DNA of 14,092 nucleotides, taken from Bacteroidota bacterium. Lineage in GTDB: Bacteria; Bacteroidota; Bacteroidia; NS11-12g; UBA955. Below the pieces are notes generated by a model, which was given only the letters and a program-made list of their open reading frames with translations, searched no databases and was not told where the DNA came from. This document shows, in pieces, positions 1 through 6,946 of this stretch (position 1 is the stretch's first letter; every line of letters starts with the position of its first letter). The DNA is taken from positions 1-14,092 of the forward strand of contig SXYY01000054.1 in assembly GCA_005788145.1 (NCBI GenBank), written 5' to 3'. The translations under genes and the position numbers were made by a program.

Positions 1-1830
1 AACCAACTTGGTTTGGTAAACACCATCCATGTTGTCTTTGATGGTGATGAAGTAGATACCCGCAGACAAATTGGTGATGTCAATTTCATTTTCTACGAAA
101 GACAAATGGGTTTGCTGTCCATTCGATGCCATCGCCGAAACATGTGAAATGGCCTCGATTCCCTTTACAGATATTTTATCGGTTGCTGGGTTGGGAAACA
201 ATACAACGAACGACTTGTTCAAAACCCTGTTTGCATTGGCTAATACAGTGATGTAGTTGGTTTTGGTTTTCTGATCTGTTCCCGTTGTATTGGTTACCTT
301 CAGCGTTACACTGTACATGCCGAAAGCGGAGAATTTGACATCAATGTTCTTCGATGCGGCCGTTGTGGCATTTTGGAAACTAAAAGTTGTTGGATTGATG
401 GTCCATTGCCAAGAAGTTGGGGCATTATCACTCAAATCAAACAAACGCACTGTTTGCACATTGTTTGGGGTAACAACATCCGCCGTGAAGTCACAAATGG
501 GTTTCAAATTTGATGTATTTGATACATTGATGTAGTTCAATTTTGTGACGGTTGTTTTGTCCGATGAGTTGGCACCCACCAATGTCACTGTGTAAGACCC
601 CGTGGCGTTGAAAGATACATACAAATCTTTGTCGGTCAATTTTGAACCGGACTGCAATGAGTAAGAGGTGGGCGTAATGCTCCAAGTATATGAAGTTGTG
701 CGGGTGCAAGACGACACTAAAGCAACGGTTTGGTTTACATTCACTGCGGTTTTGTTAGCTACAAAAGCAACGGATGGTGGATCTTGCAAGGTCAAACGGC
801 GAATTACATTGTTCACTTGGTCGCAGATGTAGAACGCAGAATCTGCTTTGCGATATGTAAACAAATTGATCAATGCGAATTTCGCATCTTTGGCAGCACC
901 ATCAACATAACCAACTTCCAATTCTTGTCCGGCGTATACTTTCAAGGTTGTCCCGTCATACACTTTGATGCAATATTGGTCAGCCACAAATATCCGACCG
1001 TTTACTGCTACCACATCGGTTGGAAAGTTCAAACCAGTTGAAATCACATCCGTTACCTCGTTGGTTGCTAGATTCAATCGTTTGATTTTCTTGTTGTTTC
1101 GGTCAGCAATAAGCATGGAATTGTCGTTTTCTAAACAAATTCCTGAGGGAGCGTAGAAACGAGCATTTGAACCCACCCCTGTTGCGTCACCCGAAGTCTT
1201 TGGTTTCCCTGCGATGGTTGTCACTTTGCCACCCGAAATCTTGCGAATAACTTCATTGCCAAAATCACAGATATACATCTCACCGGAGCTGTTGATGGCA
1301 ATGTCTGTGGGTGAACTAAAATAAGCTGCTGAAGTCAGACCATCTACGTGATCGCCGGTAAATGAGTAATTACCCGCTACCGTGGTAAAAACGGTACCAT
1401 TGGAAACATTCACAAACTGGGTTCCTTTGCGAATCAGGGCGTTGTCTGTATCCACAATGTAAACATCATTGGTATTCTTATTTACTTCTACTCCTTGTGG
1501 CGTATTGAAGCGAGATACCGTTCCCGTTCCATTTTCCGTTCCAATGGCGCCGGGCGATGTTGGATCACCCAGAAATCCACCGCGAATTCGACTCAGGCTA
1601 CCATCCAAAATCATGAGGTTGTGCTGATCTGTGACCCACATCCGATTGTTATTGTCAACCGCGATACCAAATGGATAACTAAACAACTCATCCAATAAGT
1701 TGTTGTTGGATGTTGCATTGTAATCGCCACTACCGAGGTATTGTTTCCCTGCGTAGGTCGATACATTTTGGGCCAGGGCCATTCCGGCAAATCCGAATGT
1801 GGCTGTCAATGTAATGATTGCTTTATTCAT
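1..1830 (-). CDS. Secreted NHL-repeat / PKD-domain protein with type IX secretion sorting domain (C-terminal tip beyond window)
   Basis: The minus-strand frame is open from ATG at 1830 to position 1, giving 610 residues. Residues 1-20 form a Sec signal peptide with a likely cut after ALA (MALA|QN). Residues about 45-350 hold NHL-type beta-propeller repeats: recurring blocks such as PFGIAVDNNNRMWVTD, PTDIAINSSGEMYICD and APSGICLENDNSMLIAD. Two PKD/Ig-like domains follow at about 353-436 and 444-530 (YTWSITP, WQWTINP, GSYTVTL, GMYSVTL). From about 540 the sequence is a typical Por-secretion tail (FPNPATDKISVKG, then NLSAGIYFITI and TKLV), so probably only a few residues lie outside the window. 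The family is exported by T9SS and is surface-attached or released; the ligand is unknown. The ATG lies inside the purC stop region (ATGAATAA), implying translation coupled to purC. The signal peptide begins at this ATG, which supports the start. Confidence 0.9.
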   Translation of the reverse strand, partial: MNKAIITLTATFGFAGMALAQNVSTYAGKQYLGSGDYNATSNNNLLDELFSYPFGIAVDNNNRMWVTDQHNLMILDGSLSRIRGGFLGDPTSPGAIGTENGTGTVSRFNTPQGVEVNKNTNDVYIVDTDNALIRKGTQFVNVSNGTVFTTVAGNYSFTGDHVDGLTSAAYFSSPTDIAINSSGEMYICDFGNEVIRKISGGKVTTIAGKPKTSGDATGVGSNARFYAPSGICLENDNSMLIADRNNKKIKRLNLATNEVTDVISTGLNFPTDVVAVNGRIFVADQYCIKVYDGTTLKVYAGQELEVGYVDGAAKDAKFALINLFTYRKADSAFYICDQVNNVIRRLTLQDPPSVAFVANKTAVNVNQTVALVSSCTRTTSYTWSITPTSYSLQSGSKLTDKDLYVSFNATGSYTVTLVGANSSDKTTVTKLNYINVSNTSNLKPICDFTADVVTPNNVQTVRLFDLSDNAPTSWQWTINPTTFSFQNATTAASKNIDVKFSAFGMYSVTLKVTNTTGTDQKTKTNYITVLANANRVLNKSFVVLFPNPATDKISVKGIEAISHVSAMASNGQQTHLSFVENEIDITNLSAGIYFITIKDNMDGVYQTKLV

Positions 1831-2782
1831 GTTCAATCTTATTGAGTGCTTCTTTGATGCTATTTTCGATTTGTACTTCAATGTTTTCATAGGCTCTTCG
1901 CATGAGGGGACTGCCCGTCATTGCGTGGTATAATTCCTCGTATCGCTCTGTGATGCTATTGACAAATGCATCCGACATAAAGGGAATTGATTCGCCCTCT
2001 TTGCCTTGAAAGCCATTTTCCATGAGCCACTCACGCACGAACTCTTTGCTTAACTGACGCTGAGGCATTGCTTTTCGTTGCAAGTCCTCGTAGGTATCTG
2101 CGTAAAAAAAACGACTGCTGTCTGGTGTGTGAATTTCATCAATCAACATGATGTTGTTGTTTCGAAGTCCGAATTCATATTTTGTATCAACCAAAATCAG
2201 TCCTTTCTCCGCGGCTATTTCTGTCCCACGCTGGAATAGGGCCAATGAGATTCGGTACAATTCGTCCAATCGATCCTTTGAGACAATTCCCTTCTCTAGG
2301 ATTTCCTCGTAGGTGGTATCTTCATCATGTCCTTCTGAGGCCTTTGTTGCGGGCGTAATGATCGGCGTTGGGAATTTGTCATTTTCCTTCATGCCTTCGG
2401 GCAATAGATTTCCACACAATAATCGCCCCCCGGACCTGTACACTCTCCATGCATGGCCTGTCAAGTAATTTCTAACCACAAATTCAATCGGCAAAGCCTC
2501 ACAACGAAATCCGATGGTGACATGCGGATCCGGCATGGATATCTTCCAATTGGGCACAATATCGCTTGTTTTGTCTAAAAACAGACCAGCGATGGCGTTA
2601 AGGACTTGGCCTTTGTGCGGAATAGCCCTCGGCAAAACATGGTCAAAGGCCGAAATACGGTCACACGCAACCATGACCAAGAGATCTTCGCCGATGCTGT
2701 ATACGTCTCGAACTTTCCCCTTGTAAAAGTGGGTTTGGTTTTCAAATTGAAACTGGGTAGCAGATAGCGCTTTCAATGACAT
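1823..2782 (-). CDS. purC: Phosphoribosylaminoimidazole-succinocarboxamide synthase (SAICAR synthetase)
   Basis: A 319-residue cytoplasmic enzyme that joins CAIR and aspartate using ATP to make SAICAR in de novo purine synthesis. Visible family motifs are the nucleotide-binding GKVRDVY (residues 22-28), the ACDRISAFD block (39-47), NYLTGHAWRVYRSG (105-118), ITPATKASEGHDE (142-154), LVDTKYEFGL (197-206) and the signature LIDEIHTPDSSR (213-224). The length, slightly over 300 residues, matches the longer bacterial PurC form. It starts at ATG 2782, 28 bases after the phoH stop, and its stop overlaps the start of the NHL/PKD gene by 8 bases. No separate promoter or purine riboswitch is visible in the short gap to phoH, so it is probably read from the phoH promoter. 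Function is secure. Confidence 0.97.
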   Translation of the reverse strand: MSLKALSATQFQFENQTHFYKGKVRDVYSIGEDLLVMVACDRISAFDHVLPRAIPHKGQVLNAIAGLFLDKTSDIVPNWKISMPDPHVTIGFRCEALPIEFVVRNYLTGHAWRVYRSGGRLLCGNLLPEGMKENDKFPTPIITPATKASEGHDEDTTYEEILEKGIVSKDRLDELYRISLALFQRGTEIAAEKGLILVDTKYEFGLRNNNIMLIDEIHTPDSSRFFYADTYEDLQRKAMPQRQLSKEFVREWLMENGFQGKEGESIPFMSDAFVNSITERYEELYHAMTGSPLMRRAYENIEVQIENSIKEALNKIEHE

Positions 2783-2810
2783 ATTGTTGGCTCACAAATT
2801 TATTTGGGTA

Positions 2811-3821
2811 CTACCCCTTTTCATTTGAATCTTTTTCACATTCCGCATCACGATCGTAAGCGTGTACAATTTCCTTGACGAGTCTATGTCGAACAACATC
2901 ATCGGTATCGAGTTGAATCATGCCAATGCCTTTGATGTTTTTCAGCAAGCGCAATGCGCGATTGAGACCGCTTTGTTGTTTTCTTGGCAAATCGATTTGG
3001 GTCAAATCCCCTGTGATAATTAGCTTGGCGTTGGGACCCATTCGGGTCAGGAACATCTTCAATTGCAAATCTGTGCTATTTTGAGCCTCATCCAAAATAA
3101 CATAACAATTGTCCAGGGTGCGACCACGCATGAAGGCCAATGGGGCAATTTCCACGGTTCTACTTTCAATCATGCTCTTCAATTTGTCGTTGGGAATCAT
3201 ATCCTCCAGCGCATCGTATAGCGGCCTCAAATAAGGGTCGATTTTGTCTTTCAAATCACCGGGCAAAAAGCCCAAATTCTCACCAGCTTCTACGGCAGGA
3301 CGGGTTAATATAATTCTTCGAATTTCTCTTTCTTTCAACGCCAACACAGCAATGGCGACAGCGGTATACGTCTTTCCCGTACCTGCTGGTCCGATGGCAA
3401 AGATGATATCGTTTTTCTTGGCCGCATTCACCATTTTTACCTGATTTCTGGTTCTTGCTTTGATTTGTTGTCCTCGAGTACCAATGAGCAATGTATCACC
3501 TGTGGTTATCAGATTGGCCGATGTCGATTCCGCGGATTTTTCCACTGCAATCCCTTCAAGCGCTTCTAAAACCATGTGCTCGTTGAGTTCCTTGTTTTTG
3601 AGAAAGGTCTTTTCAAGTTGCTTCATCGCCATTTCAAATGCACCCAAAGAAGCATCATCACCCAATAATTTGATTTCTTCTCCACGAGCAATGATTTGCA
3701 GTTTTGGAAATTTTGACTTGATGATGGTTAAGTTAAGGTTGTTGGGACCGAAAAATGTTTGGGGGTCAATCAGTTCGAGGGTATAAATTTTTTCTGACAA
3801 GCGATTTTGATTAATACACAA
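2811..3821 (-). CDS. phoH: PhoH family ATPase (PhoL/YbeZ type)
   Basis: A cytoplasmic P-loop ATPase of the PhoH family; relatives are linked to RNA metabolism (YbeZ works beside the YbeY RNase), though the exact role is unsettled. Counting from 3821, an N-terminal region (about 12-105) precedes the ATPase domain: Walker A GPAGTGKT at 144-151, LTRPAVEAGE at 172-181, Walker B VILDEAQN at 241-248 and the sensor segment ITGDLTQIDLP at 269-279. About 336 residues is normal for the family. There is no ATG near the N-terminus. The frame offers TTG at 3821 or TTG at 3800, the second giving a protein beginning MSEKIYTLELI, which looks like relatives I remember. Either start is possible. It heads the minus-strand unit with purC and the NHL/PKD gene. 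The phoH-purC pairing is one I recall as common in Bacteroidota. Confidence 0.93.
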   Translation of the reverse strand: MCINQNRLSEKIYTLELIDPQTFFGPNNLNLTIIKSKFPKLQIIARGEEIKLLGDDASLGAFEMAMKQLEKTFLKNKELNEHMVLEALEGIAVEKSAESTSANLITTGDTLLIGTRGQQIKARTRNQVKMVNAAKKNDIIFAIGPAGTGKTYTAVAIAVLALKEREIRRIILTRPAVEAGENLGFLPGDLKDKIDPYLRPLYDALEDMIPNDKLKSMIESRTVEIAPLAFMRGRTLDNCYVILDEAQNSTDLQLKMFLTRMGPNAKLIITGDLTQIDLPRKQQSGLNRALRLLKNIKGIGMIQLDTDDVVRHRLVKEIVHAYDRDAECEKDSNEKG

Positions 3822-3858
3822 ACCTAAACGAAAATCCCCACCTTTTTCAGCAGTGCGT

Positions 3859-3872
3859 GGGTCAATTGACCC
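3859..3872. promoter_or_regulatory. Perfect 14-bp palindrome upstream of phoH, possible operator
   Basis: GGGTCAATTGACCC is an exact inverted repeat with no mismatch, in the 206-base non-coding region between phoH and the divergent lipoprotein gene. It is 38 bases upstream of the TTG at 3821 and 59 bases upstream of the TTG at 3800. A symmetric site of this length in a divergent control region suits a dimeric regulator. It has no loop, so it is a poor RNA hairpin. I found no second copy in the window, and the regulator is unknown. Confidence 0.4.
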
Positions 3873-3895
3873 GATTTTACCCCCATATTTTCCAC

Positions 3896-3927
3896 CAAAT
3901 TATCGCACCGAAATTTGAACCTCACAA
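3896..3927 (-). promoter_or_regulatory. Weak candidate promoter for phoH-purC unit
   Basis: On the minus strand a TTG (3927-3925) lies 22 bases before TAATTTG (3902-3896). This resembles the Bacteroidota TTTG / TAnnTTTG promoter but has one base too few in the -7 element and a slightly long spacer. It sits 75-100 bases upstream of the two possible phoH starts. The match is poor and this is an inference only. Confidence 0.2.
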
Positions 3928-4027
3928 TTGAAACTCCCCGAATTTGTTGGATTTGTGTCATAAAACCGCCTAAACAGAATATGACCCATGCGTTTCCGTT
4001 TAAACAAATGTGAACAGTACGCATTCC

Positions 4028-4292
4028 ATGAAAACCATTACCCATTTCATTTTAGTTCTTATCGTTTCTACTTTTCTATCTTGCCAGAGTACCACAGACC
4101 CCAAAGACGATCCCCGCTTCGATGGAAATCGAAAAATGGCTAAAATTTTGGATAGCCTTAGTGCACATCAAAGGTCTTTCTGTAGATCGATGCTACAGCA
4201 TTGTTGAAGGCGACAAAATTGGAAAAGTGGTTGACCGCAAAGTGATGCCCCTGAAAGGCGACAAAGTTGGTGGTGGTTGCTGCAAGAAATGA
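4028..4292 (+). pseudogene. Small lipoprotein gene, apparently frameshifted by one extra A near 4170-4172
   Basis: From ATG 4028 the frame encodes a lipoprotein signal peptide with FLSC at residues 16-19 (Cys19 the lipid anchor), then a charged segment, and stops at 4205-4207 after 59 residues. The next frame is open to TGA at 4290-4292 and encodes a protein-like tail (SVDRCYSIVEGDKIGK ... GGGCCKK) containing an in-frame internal repeat. Removing one A from the AAA at 4170-4172 joins the two into one 87-residue lipoprotein reading SAHQGLSVDRCYS across the join. I therefore read this as one gene with a +1 insertion. The cause could be a true mutation, a homopolymer sequencing error or, less likely, programmed frameshifting. 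If the break is real, the product is a 59-residue lipoprotein. A GTG at 4010 is an alternative start, but the signal peptide fits 4028. The family is not recognised; it would sit in the cell envelope. Confidence 0.55.
4207..4270 (+). repeat. Short in-frame direct repeat in the lipoprotein tail
   Basis: AAGGCGACAAAATTGG (4207-4222) recurs as AAGGCGACAAAGTTGG (4255-4270), 15 of 16 bases identical. The 48-base offset is exactly 16 codons, so in the second frame it encodes EGDKIG and KGDKVG. This supports that frame being coding. Confidence 0.6.
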
Positions 4293-4343
4293 CCATCCCT
4301 TCGAAAAGGTCAAATTTATCCCACTAATCGTTCGGACATTGAA

Positions 4344-4351
4344 TATATTTG
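4344..4351 (+). promoter_or_regulatory. Candidate -7 element (TATATTTG) for the SAM-hydrolase-like gene
   Basis: TATATTTG matches the Bacteroidota TAnnTTTG element exactly and ends 15 bases before the ATG at 4367. No good TTTG/TTG lies 17-23 bases upstream, so only half of the promoter is supported. If used, the 5' leader would be very short. Confidence 0.3.
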
Positions 4352-4366
4352 CATGCCGTCCAATTC

Positions 4367-5173
4367 ATGCCGAACACCAACCATTCGCTCCAACCGCTCA
4401 TTCATCTGATTTGCGATTTTCGGGTTGAATCCCCCGATTATACCGTTGCGATGGCAAGAATGGCCACGGAATTTGCATCATTAAAAACACTCATCACCCC
4501 TCAACCTTTTAAGAAAGGACATATTTTGGGTCAAAGTGTATTTTTAAAATTGGTATTGAACGAATTTCCAGAGGGTACAGTGCACATCTGTCGGTTTGGA
4601 ACCATGAGCCGCCTACCCAATCGATTTGTTGTGGCTAAGCACCAAGAAAAGTACTTTATGGGGCCAGATTCCGGTCTGTTGCCTCTATATTTTGGTGAGG
4701 AAGAAATCACTTACTACAACATAACACCCGCAGACAATATCAATATTTTCGATCCTTTAAAAGAGGTTTACATTCCGGCGCTGAAACAATTGCTGTCTGC
4801 GAACATGGATCTGGAGGCCGCGGGATTTGCAATCAAAGAAATGATGGTTCGTTCCTCACCACCCCAGCCCACACTTTCTAACGGCATGATGCGATTAACG
4901 GTCATTTACAACGATTATTACGGGAATGCCTATTTGAACATCAACAAACAGCTTTTTGAAGAGGTTGGGCAAGGACGCCCTTTCCGTTTGATGTTAAACA
5001 ACACGATGGAAATTTCGCGTTTGAGTCAATCTTATAACGATGTACCCGAGGGAATGGAATTGTGCATGTTTGGTCATGGCGACATCATGCAAATTGCAGT
5101 AAATGCTGGATCTGCGGCCCAATATCTTTCATTAAACGAGGACAAACCCGTTGTATTATTTTTCAAAGAATGA
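4367..5173 (+). CDS. Divergent SAM hydroxide adenosyltransferase family protein (DUF62), active site probably altered
   Basis: A 268-residue protein with the two-domain plan of the SAM hydroxide adenosyltransferase / fluorinase family. Active members split S-adenosylmethionine with water to adenosine and methionine. Family landmarks present are the N-terminal beta strand LIHLICDF (11-18), FPEGTVHI (67-74), GPDSGLLPL (99-107), and a C-terminal domain with VIYNDYYGNAYLNI (179-192), SYNDVPEG (222-229) and IAVNAGSAAQYL (243-254). Several key positions deviate: the DFG loop reads DFR, the usual VDxxH segment reads LITPQ (42-46), and the Asp of the VVDPGVG-type catalytic motif appears to be Gly78. 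Arg86 may be the retained catalytic Arg. I infer weak, changed or lost activity. The start is ATG 4367; a TTG at 4349 is in frame but lies in the promoter-like sequence. The stop overlaps the next gene by ATGA, suggesting coupled translation. Confidence 0.85.
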   Translation: MPNTNHSLQPLIHLICDFRVESPDYTVAMARMATEFASLKTLITPQPFKKGHILGQSVFLKLVLNEFPEGTVHICRFGTMSRLPNRFVVAKHQEKYFMGPDSGLLPLYFGEEEITYYNITPADNINIFDPLKEVYIPALKQLLSANMDLEAAGFAIKEMMVRSSPPQPTLSNGMMRLTVIYNDYYGNAYLNINKQLFEEVGQGRPFRLMLNNTMEISRLSQSYNDVPEGMELCMFGHGDIMQIAVNAGSAAQYLSLNEDKPVVLFFKE

Positions 5174-5472
5174 TCCATCGTATTGTAATCATGACTTTTC
5201 AATCAGATAAGGTAGATGAATTTCTATCGGTGTTTGATGCATCAAAATTGGCCATCAGAAACTTTCCAGGTAATCATGGTCTAAAGTTGTTACGAACTGA
5301 GGGAAAAACCAATCAATTGTCAACCTACAGCCTTTGGGAAAGTGAAGATTGCCTCAATGAATATCGACATTCTGCCCTCTTTGAAGAAACATGGGCCAAG
5401 ACGAAAGTACTATTCAGCGACAAGCCGGTGGCCTTTTCTACCGTTGTGGTGAGAGACCTAAACAACCTTTAA
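5170..5472 (+). CDS. Antibiotic biosynthesis monooxygenase (ABM)-fold protein
   Basis: A 100-residue cytoplasmic protein with the ferredoxin-like ABM pattern: a first strand IHRIVIMTFQ, a helix VDEFLSVFDASKLAIRNFPG, then GLKLLRTEGK, the strand STYSLWESEDCLNEYRHS and a helix with ETWAKTKVLF, closing with AFSTVVV. ABM proteins are usually dimers and include quinol or haem monooxygenases, but many have unknown substrates, so no reaction is assigned. The ATG at 5170 overlaps the preceding TGA (ATGA). A longer reading of the same frame would run into the upstream gene and is not credible. Small ABM-like proteins beside this adenosyltransferase family are a pairing I recall from Bacteroidota; that is memory, not something tested here. 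Its stop overlaps the stop of the convergent oxidase gene. Confidence 0.8.
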   Translation: MIHRIVIMTFQSDKVDEFLSVFDASKLAIRNFPGNHGLKLLRTEGKTNQLSTYSLWESEDCLNEYRHSALFEETWAKTKVLFSDKPVAFSTVVVRDLNNL

Positions 5473-6866
5473 CCGAGCCATTTTCCGGGATTGAGCAGTC
5501 CTTTTGGATCGAAAGTAGCCTTGATTCCTTTAAACAACGAAAAGTGCGTATCCCCCATAACAATGGGCAAGTACTGTGACTGCACCAAGCCAATTCCGTG
5601 TTCGCCGCTAATCGTTCCACCTACGGATTTACAATAAGTAAATATTTCAACAATCGCCTTGGGTATTTCCTCCTTCCATCTCAAATCATCGATATCGTTT
5701 TTTAGGATGTTCACATGCAAATTTCCATCACCTGCGTGTCCGTAGCAAACCGACTGAAAACCATAGGCCTCTCCTATTTCTTTGACTTTCTGAAGCAAAC
5801 CGGACATCGCCGATCTTGGCACAACTGTATCTTCTTCTTTGTAGGGCGATACCTGTTTTACGGTTTCACCGATTGCGCGTCTCACTTTCCACCACGATGC
5901 AGCCACATCAGCATTGGGCGACGGAAGAATATCCAGGGCATTGTGATCTTCCAAAATTCCAAAAATCCCTTCAGCCTCAGCAAACAAATCATCGCCCTCA
6001 AACCCATCAAAAGCAAACAAGAGATACGCTTCAGCACTTTCATGCGTAGGAAATGCTGTTTGCGTTGCATGCATCGAAATTTCCACACCCGACTTTTCCA
6101 TCAGTTCGATGGCACATGGTTTATATTTCGACAAGAGGACCGCATTCACGGCTTGGGCACAATCGGTAAGATTCGCAAAGGATGCCAATAAGAGCAATTC
6201 TTGCGTAGGTTTCGGAATCAACTTCAATACAGCTTGAGTGATGATACCCAACATACCCTCTGAGCCCACCATCAGATGTGTGAGTGAAAATCCAGTGGAA
6301 TTCTTGAGCGTATTGGCACCCGTCCATATCACATCACCATTTGCCAATACCACCTCCAGGTTCAACACATAATCGCGCGTAATTCCATATTTGACCGCTC
6401 TGGGTCCGCCCGCACCATGTGCCAAGTTTCCACCAATGCTACAACTTCCCTGCGAAGCGGGATCTGGGGGATAATACAACCCGTGTTCTTCCACAGCCGA
6501 TTTAAGATTGGCATTTATTACACCACCTTCTACGGTCGCTGTGAGGTTTTGCGTATCGATGCTCACAATGCGATTCATTTTTTTCGTACTGATCACCAAA
6601 CCCGCGGAAACGGGCAAACACGCACCTGATAGACCTGTTCCAGCGCCGCGGGTAAAAACCGGAACATTGAGGGCATCGCAACGCTTCATGATTGCAGATA
6701 CATCATCCGTAGAAGCTGGAAAACACACAGCGGTGGGCTGAAAAAACAAATCTTCGGTGTAGTCCGACCCGTAAGGTTCGGTGTCTTGGTTTGAAAAAAG
6801 AAATTCGATTTGTGATAATTCGCTGGATATCTGCTGAATGGCGAGTAATATTGGATAGGTTGTCAT
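5469..6866 (-). CDS. FAD-linked oxidase, GlcD / D-lactate dehydrogenase type
   Basis: A 465-residue flavoprotein of the VAO/PCMH group that oxidises a 2-hydroxy acid such as glycolate or D-lactate. The N-terminal FAD-binding domain shows RGAGTGLSG (73-81), PPDPASQGSCSIGG (133-146), GAGGPRAVKYGITRDYV (151-167) and GSEGMLGIIT (201-210). The FAD-oxidase C-terminal domain shows GHAGDGNLH (376-384), SGEHGIG (420-426) and PKGLLNPGKW (454-463). The length is normal for single-chain GlcD-like enzymes. No iron-sulfur (CCG or 4Fe-4S) domain is fused and none is adjacent, so the electron acceptor and exact substrate cannot be read from the sequence. ATG 6866 is chosen; a frame extension to a TTG at 6923 would cross the promoter-like region. 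It is transcribed alone, between convergent and divergent neighbours. Confidence 0.93.
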   Translation of the reverse strand: MTTYPILLAIQQISSELSQIEFLFSNQDTEPYGSDYTEDLFFQPTAVCFPASTDDVSAIMKRCDALNVPVFTRGAGTGLSGACLPVSAGLVISTKKMNRIVSIDTQNLTATVEGGVINANLKSAVEEHGLYYPPDPASQGSCSIGGNLAHGAGGPRAVKYGITRDYVLNLEVVLANGDVIWTGANTLKNSTGFSLTHLMVGSEGMLGIITQAVLKLIPKPTQELLLLASFANLTDCAQAVNAVLLSKYKPCAIELMEKSGVEISMHATQTAFPTHESAEAYLLFAFDGFEGDDLFAEAEGIFGILEDHNALDILPSPNADVAASWWKVRRAIGETVKQVSPYKEEDTVVPRSAMSGLLQKVKEIGEAYGFQSVCYGHAGDGNLHVNILKNDIDDLRWKEEIPKAIVEIFTYCKSVGGTISGEHGIGLVQSQYLPIVMGDTHFSLFKGIKATFDPKGLLNPGKWLG

Positions 6867-6896
6867 GAAAACTAATTGGAGGCAAGTTAAAATGTT

Positions 6897-6929
6897 CAAA
6901 GGAATATTGCGACCTTTGGGCAAAGCAAA
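6897..6929 (-). promoter_or_regulatory. Candidate promoter for the FAD-linked oxidase
   Basis: On the minus strand TTTG (6929-6926) is followed after 19 bases by TATTCCTTTG (6906-6897), close to the TTTG-N19-TAnnTTTG pattern but with two extra bases within the -7 element. It lies about 30 bases upstream of ATG 6866. The same 80-base divergent region contains CTTTG-GG-CAAAG (6914-6925), a short inverted repeat. Confidence 0.3.
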
Positions 6930-6946
6930 CCCAAATTTTCTGTGAA

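Noticed and set aside
2801..2817. Inverted repeats near the phoH stop (GGGTAGTACCC, then CAAATAAATTTG) as a terminator
   Set aside because: The stems are only 4-5 bp with tiny loops and there is no following T-run. purC begins 28 bases later, so a terminator here is unlikely.
3822..4027. Possible riboswitch or small RNA in the phoH upstream region
   Set aside because: I could not assemble any known riboswitch core or a convincing long hairpin; only the short palindrome stands out.
3824..4045. A 73-codon minus-strand frame just upstream of phoH, with an inner ATG at 3961
   Set aside because: It covers the whole divergent control region and the start of the lipoprotein gene, has no recognisable family features, and its residues look like translated non-coding DNA. 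The coding case is too weak.
4297..4308. CCTT-CGAA-AAGG hairpin after the lipoprotein gene
   Set aside because: A four-base-pair stem without a T-tract is too weak to call a terminator.
5715..6191. Plus-strand open frame of 158 codons opposite the FAD oxidase
   Set aside because: It is antisense to conserved FAD-oxidase motifs and has no coherent protein features.
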